A DNA stretch of 64,000 bases from Sympetrum striolatum (Eukaryota > Arthropoda > Insecta > Odonata > Libellulidae): contig OX388345.1 of assembly GCA_947579665.1 (NCBI GenBank), positions 62,239,454 through 62,303,453 on the forward strand, given 5' to 3'. Positions 35,559-46,358 of this stretch are shown here, in pieces (the stretch's first letter is position 1; each line of letters opens with the position of its first letter). The notes under the pieces are model-generated. The model saw only the letters and a program-made list of their open reading frames with translations, was not told the DNA's origin and did not search any database. Both the position numbers and the translations under genes were made by a program.

Positions 35559-35929
35559 TCTATATATACATAAAATCTAAATTCTGCGTGTTTGTGGGCG
35601 TTTCCTTCACGCCATTCAGTCTATGTTCAGTTTTAACTCCAAAAGGTATTTTTGAATTAAAATTAAATGAATAACAATCTTAGAAAGAACTCGAAACAAT
35701 TTTCATACAAAGGTTGTGTAAATCTATATAATCGTCCGATTAAATGTAAAATCGGCAACAAACTTTGATGAAATATTGGGATTTTCAGGGAAAATATTAC
35801 TTCTGGATTGCTTGTTCCGCTGAATTAAGCAAATATAAAAGATGTTGGATTCTATTTTGAGCAAAGCGGAAAAATATACTTAATCTTCATCTATATTCCC
35901 CGTTGAGAATCAACGGGCAATTCAGCTAG
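35559..35929 (+). mobile_element. Non-autonomous Helitron, 371 bp
   Basis: The element shows the complete Helitron end grammar. It starts with TC (TCTATATATACATAAAATC), ends with CTAG, and sits exactly between an A (35558) and a T (35930). Eight bases before CTAG lies a strong hairpin, CCCGTTGA-GAA-TCAACGGG (35899-35917). There are no terminal inverted repeats and no target-site duplication. Nothing of the Rep/helicase protein is present, so movement would depend on an autonomous partner. The rolling-circle termination hairpin fixes the element's orientation as +. Confidence 0.88.
35899..35917 (+). terminator. Helitron 3' termination hairpin
   Basis: An 8-bp perfect stem with a 3-nt loop, 8 nt before the CTAG end. 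In Helitrons this structure marks the end of the rolling-circle transposition unit. Confidence 0.8.
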
Positions 35930-35930
35930 T

Positions 35931-36538
35931 TACTAAATAAAGCACAGTGAAACTACATAAATGAAAGCACCATTAAAACTTAATAAATTACAAATTAAAT
36001 TTACTTATTATTTCCTTACTGCAGGTACATACATTAAATCGTACAAAAATCTATTTGGTCAATGTTAAAAATAAACAGTTTTGTTACAAACTTTCATTTC
36101 CGCTAAGAAATCCAAAATAAAGGTATAGAAGCCAGCCATCGTCATCGAATTGTCTACGGCTACATGTATCCCATGGTCTAAAAATGATTTGAAATTCAAT
36201 TTCGGCAATCAATATGGGGAGAAGAAACAAGTAAAATATCAATTAAAATGCCTGTTACGATTAACTGGTCATATTTCCTTATTGTCCCAAACAGGATGAT
36301 CCCTTGCTCGTATTCCCGTTAAATCAGTGTGCATCCTCATTATTGTCGTGGGAGTAATTTAAATTTTTTAATATCATATGATTGCCTTCCCTTAGTGTCA
36401 GCATGAAGCTATTCGAAATTAGGTAACAGACATTATGTGCACAAATATCGCATTTAAAAAACCAATTCCAGTTTTCCATTAAAAGTTCGCCAATCAAGAA
36501 ATTCAAATTGAACTGTTAAATTGTCACTACGTACAAGC
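35931..36538. other. No recognised gene
   Basis: AT-rich. Nothing seen until the second tRNA gene. Confidence 0.6.
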
Positions 36539-36610
36539 GGCTCGTTGGTCTAGGGGTATGATTCTCGCTTAGGGTGCGAGAGGTCCCGGGTTCAAATCCC
36601 GGACGAGCCC
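36539..36610 (+). tRNA. tRNA-Pro: tRNA-Pro (AGG), second identical copy
   Basis: Its 72 nt are identical to 32992-33063, so the cloverleaf, A and B boxes and anticodon AGG (36571-36573) are the same. It has its own T6 terminator at 36614-36619. The flanks are different apart from a weak resemblance in the last bases before the gene, so the pair did not arise from a recent large tandem duplication. Either the flanks have drifted, with selection or gene conversion holding the genes identical, or a small segment was copied. Both genes lie on the + strand and bracket a LINE fragment, a MITE and a Helitron. Confidence 0.97.
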
Positions 36611-36613
36611 AAC

Positions 36614-36619
36614 TTTTTT
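36614..36619 (+). terminator. Pol III terminator of tRNA-Pro copy 2
   Basis: A TTTTTT run 4 bp after the tRNA 3' end. Confidence 0.85.
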
Positions 36620-36702
36620 GAAAGATATAAATGTGTCCTAAAATCTATGGTTGCTAGTTATGAAGGTTGAGATCCCCTTTTTGCTTGGGTAATTTATTTT
36701 CA

Positions 36703-36743
36703 GGTGATTCAGGTATTTCAGGTTTTCAGGTTATTTCAGGTAA
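36703..36743 (+). repeat. Short tandem repeat, TTCAGGT units
   Basis: Five copies of a 8-10 bp unit built on TTCAGGT. The string TAATTTATTTTCA occurs on both sides of the array, suggesting growth by slippage within a small duplication. Confidence 0.75.
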
Positions 36744-36990
36744 TTTATTTTCAATGGACCACATTCCCTCTTTCCATTGTCCGTCCTCTAATAATTATGC
36801 GTAATTTACTTACTTTTAACACGACTTTTAAGAATTCATTTTGATGAAATATTTTCCTTGGATAGATCTTCTTCTCGCAGTATAAACTTCTAACAAGATT
36901 TCAGGAATATGTCGCTCTAGTTTTTGAAGCTATCAAATCTGTGTGGTTTCTGCATTAAAAAAAAATGAAGTGGAATCCCAGCGTCTTTAG

Positions 36991-37045
36991 ATTTAGATCC
37001 ATACGCCACGAGCAACCATTGGCGTTTGGCAGGAGGTGTAGTATA
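36991..37045 (-). mobile_element. LINE 3' end relic, related to 33270-33352
   Basis: On the minus strand CCTGCCAAACGCCAATGGTT and a GGATCTAAATCTAAA tail resemble the 3' end of the LINE at 33 kb (CTGCCACACGCCGAAAGGTG, then a short repeat tail). Only the last ~55 bp are recognisable. An (ATATCA)n-like run at 37048-37070 lies next to it. Confidence 0.55.
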
Positions 37046-37070
37046 ATCAATATCAATATCAACATCACCA

Positions 37071-40000
37071 TATCTTTATTGAAACTATAGATTCTGTTAT
37101 AGATTCATAAATGAGAGAAAGCATATTTTACAGCTCGTAAGAAATGAATATACATCTTCCAAAATAAGAAAGTTGTGATTCTACTAAATATGAGGTATTT
37201 TTCTAATAACATTGCAAAGCTCACATTGTAACTTGTCATAATATATCGTAAATTTGCAACCTAATATGTTTTAAGTTATACCAAATAGGTTTTTAAGATT
37301 CACTGTAAGATTTTTACTTTGTTGAGACACTCTTTAAACACTTTCATCTACTATTTAAGATAAGAATTCATTCAAACTGCGAATATTCTTTCCCAAAGTC
37401 ATGCAATCAGTTTTCCTGTTGTGCAGATGCAATTATAAGGTACATATTTTTGTAAAATGATTAGAAATGAATTTGGCGTAAAAAAATATTTCGAAATGCT
37501 ACTTTAGAATATTTGAAATTTATCTTTGAATATTTTTCTAATTGAATTAACTATTTACTATGCAACATTTGTGGCACAGCAAGCTATAGAATTAAATCAT
37601 GTCGTAATTCGTGCATTCTTCACGACACAAATCTATGTAATCTTTTCATCTCTGAAATATTTTAAAAGGTTATCATTTTTGCTTATGAATGAAGATCTAC
37701 TAGCTTTACTATGATCTTGGAGGTTTTTGACGCAGAACGAATTTTTTCAATGGAAATTGATATCTTCCCTGCATTCTTCCCGACGCACTACCTTTCCCAG
37801 AGATATCTCTATCGTCGCATACCGATCTCACTACTAGTATCTTTTCATCGAGAAGATGAATTCTGCGAGGGAAACCTCAAGATGCTCTCTCTTGTAGTTC
37901 CATTCAGATTCCGCACGGACCATTGCGTGCGACAGTCTGCGGTCGCCAAACCCAGATACACATTTCACACCCATACTCCCCATTTTGAAAATTCTTGGAG
38001 AGGCGTGCAAGTCTAGCCGTGGATAATGGAAAACAGACTTTAATCTTTAGCATCGTTAGGAGAAATTTAAAGACCGCATAGTAACGTATTTGTTTGTCAG
38101 ATGGTTTCCTTATTTTTATCCCAAAATATGTGTTTGTTTCTTGATGTCCTTATTAGAAATGACCTTTGTAGTAACATATATAGAATTTTTCATTATTTTT
38201 CTCTAATGCTATTCTTTGAATTATTTATAAACTCAATTTATCTGTTTAGGTTGATAATACACTCTTCTGGTGATATTGCAAAATGTGCTATTGTTATGTA
38301 TAAATATTTGTCTTATCTTACACGTATCCTGTGATTAATGGATAACATTTTGAATAACAAATTCATTTGTAAAATGATCTTACTTAATAAACTTAGCATA
38401 CTTTATGCTCTTTTATTTTACTTAAGCCTTTCATTACTTTTATTTTGTTTTATTTCACGGTTTAAGCTGAGCTCCAACTGTCTCATTGTATCCTTAATCG
38501 TCGATTATCACTAAAACTTATTGTTTCTGGAATTTTAATAAAAACACCTGATCGCGACTTGATTTATTTCTTTGATTTCCAAAAGATTAAATAACTCTTT
38601 TGGAAATGTATTCAGTATATTTCTGCTAAACACCCACAGTCAATTTTGCGGCTAATTTGAGATGGGCTGTGTCGGCATTTTTGGTGGTTTCCCCTATCAA
38701 AATAAGCTCGACTGAAAAAAACTTAAACCGCCTTGCTGAACCAACGCAACTAAATCACCCATTGTAATGTAGAGGACCACCGACTTTTATATCATTATGG
38801 ATTGTAATATCTTTTAACCTCCTAAACTTTAAGGCTATGATATTTCAAAGGTGTATAATGGAAAATAGCGCAAGGAATTTTTATGGAAGATTTCATTTTT
38901 GACTCTCTTAACCTACAATACCATGGCTCTGTTAGACCGAAGAAGTTTTCTATTTTATTTTGTATTTTTCCTTTTGGAAATAATATACCAATGCCATTAT
39001 CTGAAAAATATATCTTCTACGTAACGTAGCGACGATTAAAAAAAATAGTTTCATCAGTCACATAATGATAGCACATTGAATTTCAAAATATTAATGTGCC
39101 TAAGACACACGACTAAACGAAGGTAGTGCATATTTCGATATTTATCCTTGTTATAATTTTGCTTATATTCATACGAATTGGTCTTCTCTATACTTACAAG
39201 ACTTTTCATATTCTATCTTATTGTGTGATTATTGGATTTTATCTTGCTTTTACTGTTTAATGGTGTTAAAGCTTTGCTGTTCAAGTTGGTGATGTTAATT
39301 TGCTTTTAATTGACCGCAAGTTCAATGGCCTAGTTTGTCACATGGTCATGACTCAGCTAACTAGGATAAATCGTTCGTTACTTCTTAAATTATTGCTGCA
39401 AATTATGATCGTCACGATTTCGTGACGAGTCCTTTTGGACCCAATTAAATTGTTTTCTTATGAATCTGAAGACACCTTTATTGAAGGCTGTGTACGTCTT
39501 GCTGAAACCTTCTATTTCACCAAGAGTTAGCATCATAAATTCCCTTTAAATAGATTCATATATGCATGCATCAGCTATCGAAAACCATTTCTATGTAAAC
39601 GCCTTCCATTCGGTCATGAAATAATGACAGCCTCATTAAGCCTTATGGAGACCATGTAAGCGGCGACGTTAACTACGAAAAAAGTGCTCCTCTGGTAATC
39701 TCCATCGAATTCCAGCACGCTAATAGCGCGAGGGTTGAATTAAAGGTGAGAAAGGAACATAAAGGGAGAGGAAATAAACTGCTATTCTCGTGAGAACTCA
39801 GAGAGCACTTTTCCCAGAGTGCACATGGAGTAGATAGGCGGGAAAAGCTATTTCATCTAGATTAGGGCGCATTCCAGAGGTGATCGCAGCGGAGAAAGGA
39901 GCCCTTGTTTCCATGGGATTAGGGAGGCAAACAAAGTCGTCCTTTAGATAATAACTGCGTAGAGAAATGATATTCTGACCCTTTGTCGCATGTCCGACCC

Positions 40001-40276
40001 AAAAGTTCGCCAAGTAACGGTGAGGAAAAAAACGGAAAATTTGGTGTGTGACAGTTAGGAACCTGATTTTCAGTTATTTTATTTTTGAGGTCTCCCCATA
40101 TATATTACGAAGTTTATGAACGTTTTCTCCGTCGAAATTATTTAGGAACATGTTTTAAGATTTATGTGATGCGCCCATCACACCATATTTAGCCTTTTGC
40201 CGTCTTTCATACGCTGTATTTTGCAGTGAAATAAATTAACTCTACTATTAATTTATTTCGTATCACATGCCACATC
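37071..40276. other. No recognised gene
   Basis: AT-rich with GC-richer blocks at about 37700-38020 and 39660-40010. ORFs there (for example 37711-38016) match nothing I recognise. Confidence 0.5.
39409..39428. repeat. 20-bp palindrome followed by a second small hairpin
   Basis: TCGTCACGA-TT-TCGTGACGA is a perfect 9-bp inverted repeat. It is directly followed by GTCC-TTTT-GGAC, so two hairpins lie in series. Role unknown. Confidence 0.55.
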
Positions 40277-40376
40277 ATTTATTAATAATATATTAAGTAT
40301 ACTGCTTTAGTTTATTTAGAAATTAAATTATAATCACAACATATATAATTAATACAATTGTGATGTTGGAGTATGT
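40277..40376 (+). repeat. Direct repeat D1 (partner 41355-41453)
   Basis: Aligns in the same orientation with 41355-41453 through AAGTATACTGCTT-AGTTTAT, ATAT-AATACAAT-GT-ATGT and neighbouring matches. Weaker similarity may extend beyond. The two copies enclose the inverted repeat at 40910-41105. Confidence 0.65.
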
Positions 40377-40909
40377 GAATCAATGTAATCCACATGTCCT
40401 CTATTATCCTGGCTATTTGGCTCTGTATTAATTCAATTTTAGTTATAATCGCACTTTGATTCAGACGAAGAATTTAATATTAATAATATATTTAATTCAT
40501 ACTTAATAAATGGAAATGATTGCGTGAGCAACCATTATCATTCTCAAGCAATTTCATAGGGAAACCATCGAACAGGGTTGAATCCTTAGACTGGACATTA
40601 AATAATCTATGGCTACTAATTAGCTCAGGTCACAAAAGAAATGTCCCTAAACAAATTTTATTGTATTTTATAATATATCTTCAAAAATACAAGGGAAATG
40701 AGACAAAGGGGCTTTGCGTAGTCATTTTAGAAGTGACAATTGTCGCAATTTTTTCCATTGACGAAGATTTCCATATTATCAGATACACCTTCCATCTCCC
40801 CTCATCTCCTTCCCTCAAAAGGGTTTTCCTTTATCCTACTACCGATGATTCTGCCTTATCCTACCACTTCCTTTCCTACTCACATCGCTCAATTACAGAT
40901 TTAAAACTC

Positions 40910-40959
40910 AGCTTTCCGTACCGCGCTGTTACCGGTTCTGGAGACAACGAAAGGCTCGG
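40910..40959 (+). repeat. Inverted repeat, left arm
   Basis: Fifty bp, matching the reverse complement of 41056-41105 at 43 of 50 positions. The longest identical run includes CGGTTCTGGAGACAAC. The loop is 96 bp. Confidence 0.8.
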
Positions 40960-41055
40960 GTTACTGACTGTCATATAAACACTACATCTACATACATTTC
41001 AATAGCTATCATCTTCAGAGGCAGAAAAAAACCCTTATCTTGATTATAGCAGGAT

Positions 41056-41105
41056 CCGCGCCTTCTGTTGTCTCCAGAACCGATTACAGAGCGGTACGGA
41101 ACGCT
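41056..41105 (-). repeat. Inverted repeat, right arm
   Basis: Partner of 40910-40959. The arms are far more G+C rich than the loop and the neighbourhood. With the direct repeats outside, the whole 40277-41453 stretch may be one unrecognised mobile element. Confidence 0.8.
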
Positions 41106-41354
41106 GACAAAGACGGTTTTTGGGTAGTTTTTAAATCTCTAATTTATTAACTGTCGTGTTCCAATTTATCACCTCTCATACTCTTGTCAGATAAATGCCG
41201 ATTTTGACCAGTGACCCCCTTCAATTTTCAGAGCTCACTTTAGAGCAAGGTTTGAAAATAACCGACTTATTTTTTTTTCATTTTTGAATGCGTTTAAAAT
41301 AAGCGAGTAAATTTGGCCGAAAAAGAAGCCTTCCCAGTCCAATATCCCACCTTA

Positions 41355-41453
41355 TTTATTAGTAAAATAGGAAGTATACTGCTTCAGTTTATCCAGCGAT
41401 TACACCTTATTCACTACGGATATACTGAATACAATCGTAATGTCGAACTACGC
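41355..41453 (+). repeat. Direct repeat D2 (partner 40277-40376)
   Basis: See D1. The offset is about 1078 bp. Confidence 0.65.
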
Positions 41454-43196
41454 TAGTAATCCATGTAATTAGACGTTGCTTCGTGGAACACTACTACACT
41501 AATAATGGAAACTAACTTATTATTATTTAATTGATTCGATTTTTATAAAATTTCTAATATTTTATAAATCATATTTTTATTATTCTATATTATTTATTAA
41601 TTGTTTAAGTATTATTTAATGTGGAAAATACGATGGCGTTTCTATCTTTTACGTTCGGATATACATGTATTTGGTATTGTATCAAATGTTTTTGGAAATA
41701 TTTTTGATTCTTTTTTTCGAATTTTAAAAACTAATCTCAATTTTTAAATATTTTCACTCAAGATGACCATATATATATCTACCATGGTATTTAATACCTC
41801 AAATACTGAAAATGGCTTGAATCGGAACCATAAACGTCCAATCGCCGTATAATGCTACCTCAGCAGCGGAACCCTCGACGAAATACTGCGGGGAATCAAA
41901 TAGTTTTTCTCTTCTGTTCTCTGAATACGATGAACTTTTTCGGCACACAATGTCTTCAAAGCAAAGGCGAACTTTGCGTCCCGATTGCAGGTTGATCCGA
42001 ACGGAATCTGCGGAGAGATCGATGACCGAGGGAAGAAACTTTTTTCGCCCTGGGGAAAGCGATCCGTACGTCGTATCGGACAGATCAACACTCGTGATCG
42101 ATGGGGAATCCAACCTATCACTAACACGCAGCTGTATCAGTACGTAATAGATTGAGACCGGTGCCCTTAAGGTCTTGTGCGTACCGGCGTCGAGTTTCAG
42201 TGGAGAGAAGGATTTGACAGAATAATGTAACGCCCAACTCTTTCCCCGGATGTTGACCCGTACAGGGGAGCAAAGCAGACTTTCCTCTTCGCTAAAAAAA
42301 TGGTAAAGTTTTCGCGCACAATATCCGGTTCGATTCATATTCCGCCTACGTAATTGCCGCATTCGCCTTATTTATGGGTCCCTAATGAATTCGCCTCTAT
42401 GAATCGCGCTAATTATGCGTTCGCTTATATTTTCGGGGCTTTCCCTGTTTCTAGTTCTTGTTTGAATGGGGAAGAGAGCTCGCTTATCCGCCAGCGGGGA
42501 TAGTTGAATATTCATGTTGATAGAAAGTCCCCTTATCACGGGCGGTGGTCTTTTTTCTAATGACCCCGTCTCGGGAATTAGTTTACGAACTCGTCTTGGG
42601 TAAAGGAGCCGCGCTGACTACCGTATTTTATTCGAAAGGAATTCTATTAGGGGAGAACTACTGCCGATGGAGGTATCATATTTCAGAGTTGATCATTCTG
42701 AAATGAATTTCTCCATCCAAAATAAACAAGCTGTTTCGTATATGGGAAGACATAAATAGAGAAACCACTGGCAATAGTTTAGAGAGAGAGAAGGAAAAGA
42801 AGAAAGGAGTTGATTCAGCATATCCTTTCGTAGAACTAAACCGCTCTTTTCTATCGTGATTGGTTTCATAATTTTTAAGCGGCAATACATCCTGGTGGAT
42901 TGTATCTGCTGCTCTCCTTTCAGTTTTTTTTATAGATTATGATATAGGTTTTGAGGTCTCTCTTGTAATTTTATTTTACATTAATATAGGTTATTAGTTT
43001 TGCTTTGTTTAATTACTTACAAGGAATATAATGACAACTTAGTTTCGCGAAATACCTAACTCAAGAGTTCAAGTTTCAGAGTAGAAGTAAATGTTTTGCA
43101 CTTATGACAGGCAATCTATCTTAAAACCTCAAATTCTTTTAGTTCTCAAATACTTTTATAAAATTAAGGAAAGGGTTAAGGTGACTTTGCACATAA
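41454..43196. other. No recognised gene; GC-richer block 41800-42680
   Basis: The block includes the longest ORF of the window, 187 codons on the minus strand (41799-42362), with an overlapping 90-codon ORF in another frame of the same strand. I recognise no domain, signal peptide or motif, and the composition (frequent Ser, Arg and Phe, no clear codon bias) is what open frames in GC-richer DNA give by chance. I do not call it a gene, though it could overlap an exon. Confidence 0.45.
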
Positions 43197-43321
43197 GGGC
43201 GTGGTCCCAGGAAAATTCCCAAGGAAAAACGGACTTGAAAAAAGTCTGACAGGGCCGGGAATTGAACTCGGGATTTTTCTCGAACCGGGAGGCTGCCTTG
43301 GCCATCTAGGCTACCCGACCA
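43197..43321 (-). mobile_element. tRNA-derived SINE, nearly complete, minus strand
   Basis: On the minus strand it starts GGTCGGGTAGCCTAGATGGC, whose TAGCCTAGATGG is a Pol III A box. It continues with a CAGCCTCCCGGTTCGAG segment, a B-box region GAGTTCAATTCCCGG, and the tail CTGTCAGACTTTTTTCAAGT, then CCGTTTTTCCTTGGG. Spacing between the boxes is about 50 bp, longer than in a tRNA but usual for tRNA-derived SINE heads with an insertion. Copies at 43507-43604 and 10281-10350 share B box and tail, defining a family within this window. Confidence 0.85.
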
Positions 43322-43472
43322 GAATATTATAACAAGCCGTTTTGGGGTCTTTGTCCGGAAGGGTAAGTGTAGTTTCGTCCGACTGAGCGGCATCGTCTAC
43401 GGCCATGGCCTCATCGAGGCACCGGCAACACAAAGAGGTGTGAGGAGAAACCCCCCTAAGGATAAACAAGTT
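43311..43472 (-). other. Short open frame running into the SINE; possible exon or SINE 5' sequence
   Basis: Between the two SINEs the minus strand is open for 53 codons, ending at a TAG that lies inside the SINE A box. It has a coding-like residue mix: TSLCCRCLDEAMAVDDAA, then SDETTLTLPDKDPKTACYN. GC content drops outside it. I do not recognise the peptide. It could be extra 5' sequence of this SINE family or a captured gene fragment. No splice sites are convincing. Confidence 0.3.
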
Positions 43473-43506
43473 TTATATTACTATAATGATAGTATTAGTA
43501 ATGATA

Positions 43507-43604
43507 TTAGATGGTTGAGGCAGCCTCCCGGTTAGAGGAAGATCCCGGATTCGATCCCCGGGCCTGTCAGACTTTTTTCAAGTCCGTTTTTCCTTGGGAA
43601 CTTT
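43507..43604 (+). mobile_element. tRNA-derived SINE, 5'-truncated, plus strand
   Basis: Matches the copy at 43197-43321 in opposite orientation, beginning inside the A box (TTAGATGGTTGAGGCAGC), then CCTCCCGGTT, the B box GGATTCGATCCCCGG, and the tail GTCAGACTTTTTTCAAGT. The two copies face each other head to head, 185 bp apart, so the locus can fold into a large hairpin. Confidence 0.85.
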
Positions 43605-44094
43605 TATAAAAAGCTTATCATATGTGTATCGCGCATCATGTTGTGGATATGATCGCCTAAGCTACAGTTCCTTGCATTAATAGTAATGTTTATTGTGTTT
43701 CGAGGGTATCTACCATCAGAGTTAAAAAACAGTGGCGTAATGTTTACTGAAATTATTTAATTAGATAAAGCAAGATGAAAATTGATACAATCCTATACAT
43801 ATATACAATATTCAAAGGTGAAAAATGCACAATTAACAAACAGAAAAGTTAATCAGAATTGAATTAAATGTAATCTTATTATTCCGTGACAGTAAAATTA
43901 TTGACTGCTTCATCTTTAAATAAACGTACGACAATGGAGTGTTGAAGTTGAGACGGTATTAAAATTTATTTTTTATTAAGTTTATAATTTAGTGTTTGAA
44001 TTTCTTATGGAAAATAAGAGAACAGTTCATGATTGAATTATATATTAATAAGTAAATACAATAAATAAGTATATTAACTTGGAAAATAGAGATC
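43605..44094. other. AT-rich stretch without recognised gene
   Basis: Nothing recognisable. Confidence 0.6.
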
Positions 44095-44102
44095 ATCTAG
44101 GT

Positions 44103-44363
44103 CAGGGTTTCCCAAAATATGTTCCGCGATAATTTGGAAAGGTGTTACACACTGCAATAAATTTAAAGATCTTCTACTATCTACTGCAAGCAATAATGAA
44201 TTTTAATTTGAAATTAATTTAAATTAATTCAATTTAAAATCATAAAAAAATATTTTTAAAATTTTGCAAGTAGAACTACCTAACCAAAAAATAAGCTTGG
44301 TGTTCCGTTAAACTTCCCATGTTTGCGATGTGTTCCATTGCAGAAAAAGTTAGAGAAACCCTG
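44103..44363. mobile_element. hAT-type MITE, 261 bp, complete
   Basis: The ends are CAGGGTTTCCCAAAAT and, in reverse complement, CAGGGTTTCTCTAACTTT. The first nine bases are identical, and subterminal GTTCC motifs follow on both sides. The 8 bp outside, ATCTAGGT (44095-44102) and ACCTAGGT (44364-44371), agree at 7 of 8 positions, the length expected for a hAT target-site duplication. The interior is AT-rich and non-coding. A truncated sister lies at 8627-8790. Confidence 0.88.
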
Positions 44364-44371
44364 ACCTAGGT

Positions 44372-46322
44372 AATCATCAGGATAATTTAGTAGTATGTTG
44401 TGTTTTCAATGTCCAAAATAATATGGAAAAATTAGGATACCATTCATTATATTAGTTACAAAAGTTTCTAATTCGGTCTTCGGATTCTTCCAAAGATCAT
44501 TAGTCCTCTCTCACGCAAATCCTACGCAATGGTAATAAAATTCAACACAAATGTGAATCCCAAGTCTCTCCTAAACTCACTCTCCGTGTTGTTGTTATTC
44601 TATAACGGGTTTAGTAGTAAATAATCGAATGAAAAATAAATAAGCACCAATGACGAAGAGGCGAACGATTCAGCGACGTCGAAGAGGGACGATGTTGCAA
44701 AAGTAATTGAGATTGGATCATTGCATTCCGTGTCGAGTGATACATAAAGAACAATCCACTTTACCGCTTTCCAATCAGCCCCTTTTTATTACGAAACTTG
44801 CCCGCATAAATCCACCTGTTAAGACAGGGAGTGACACACAAAAGGTCCGACGCGTCGAAACAAGCCCCCAGGAATCAGATCCTTCCTTTTTACAAATGGC
44901 TTTCTTTTCCTTTACAGCGGCACCTCCGCCGACCGCGCCCTCTCCACTGGGATCCGCCCTTCTGGTGCGGAGAAAGGTAAATAAAAGGAAAAAATCTCTT
45001 TCTTCCCATGGAAAAGTATGTTGCGTTGGGCAGCGGTCGTCTTTGGGTGCGGCTGAAGGAAACGCTTCCGCGTGTTGCGGTCGCCCAATGCGTCGCCCAC
45101 TCTAACTGGAGAGGTGCGGTGGAGGAAGAAGTGGGCGGAAGGTACAGAGTGTTGATCCCATTTATGATAATCAGGAAAAAATCCGCGGCACTCAAGTGGG
45201 GATTGATGTATGACGATAGTATGGGATTGATTCGGAAATCGATATGAAAATTGCGATGAGGAAATGAAATGGGATAATCAGTTCCTTTAAGAACGTTTCA
45301 AAGCAGGAAATTCCGATTCGCGCGATAAAGACTACGCATTTTTTTTCGTGTTTGCGAAGGTTAGATCAATACTCACCTCATTGTTCGTTGGTACGAATAA
45401 ATCTGTGTAAAGATTTTGATGAAATCATACTTTGTATTGAGGGATTTACTACGAACCGGCAGCAAAATTGAGAAAATTCTAATGCAGAATACAATATATG
45501 GTATTTAGGTCTTTGATTAGGGCTATTAGGTGTAAAAATGTAATAAGTAGAAAGCAAAATGTAATAGTTAGGACTTTTACCATGATTTCTTGCACATTAG
45601 AATGCGGATAACAAAGATTGGAAAACCTTCTCTACATTGAAAACGACTTTCGGTCAATTCCAACCAAATGTCTATTGGGTTCGGTTGTGGTTGCTCTACT
45701 TTTCAAACAGTGAATCTGAATACTCGCTTATGTTACCTCTAAAGTTACGATTTCTCTCCGCTTTAAATAGCCGGAGGACAAATTTTAAGGATCAAGAATA
45801 TCGGAAATCTGTCCGATGCACCTGGTGATGACACTAACAAGGCGCTACCTAGCGAAAGCTAGATCGTGAAAAGTTCTTCGGTACCAGTTAAGAGTGTTTT
45901 TTTTATTCCTCAACTATCGTGGAGTGCTAAAGCTAAAAATGTGGATTTTGAGAATCTCGCTCTTACCGTCCATAGAATAGGAAAAAATAACCGAAAACAA
46001 ACTTCTTACGGTGAAGACTGGCAAAGTGATGATCAATAAGATAGATTTGTTCCTATAAATGCTAGTTAGGAGTACTTTATTCACTTCCACGCAATCTAAA
46101 ACTGCCTCCTTGCAGATGTAAATTTAAACCGATTGTTTCCAGTAGATATTTCTTCTGAACAGAATATTTCTTCGTAGATACGAATATCACGTTGGAAATC
46201 GAAGGAATCCATTTTGCATTGAAATAATGGTATTATTTATATTTTTACAAGCATTAAATCCGTTATCTCGTTTTGCTTTATCTTTCCCAGTAAAATTTAT
46301 TCAGTCGTAGATTTGAATGCCT
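44372..46322. other. No recognised gene; GC-richer block 44640-45270
   Basis: ORFs of up to 132 codons overlap on both strands in the GC-richer block, with no family resemblance. CTCAAGTGGGGATTGATGTA at 45191-45210 repeats, with two differences, the string at 28838-28857. CCTAGC-GAAA-GCTAG at 45849-45863 is a small GNRA-loop hairpin. Confidence 0.5.
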
Positions 46323-46358
46323 TCCCTGATAGTGACAACTTGTCTCCACTATCAGGGA
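46323..46358. repeat. Perfect 12-bp hairpin
   Basis: TCCCTGATAGTG, a 12-nt loop, then CACTATCAGGGA. The stem is too short for a typical microRNA precursor, but the pairing is exact. Confidence 0.6.

Noticed and set aside
40520..40978. 152-codon plus-strand ORF
   Set aside because: Its 3' part lies in the left arm of the inverted repeat, and it has no recognised motif or plausible start context.
43245..43320. A minus-strand tRNA gene
   Set aside because: A and B boxes are present but cloverleaf arms do not close, and the sequence continues into the SINE tail.
44707..45105. 132-codon plus-strand ORF and overlapping minus ORFs
   Set aside because: Several frames on both strands are open over the same GC-richer DNA, as expected from composition, and no family resemblance was found.
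45824..45870. Third hammerhead-like motif (CTGGTGATGACAC, then CTAGCGAAAGCTAG)
   Set aside because: The GAAA sits in the loop of a small CTAGC/GCTAG hairpin and stem II cannot be drawn, so the hammerhead layout does not hold.
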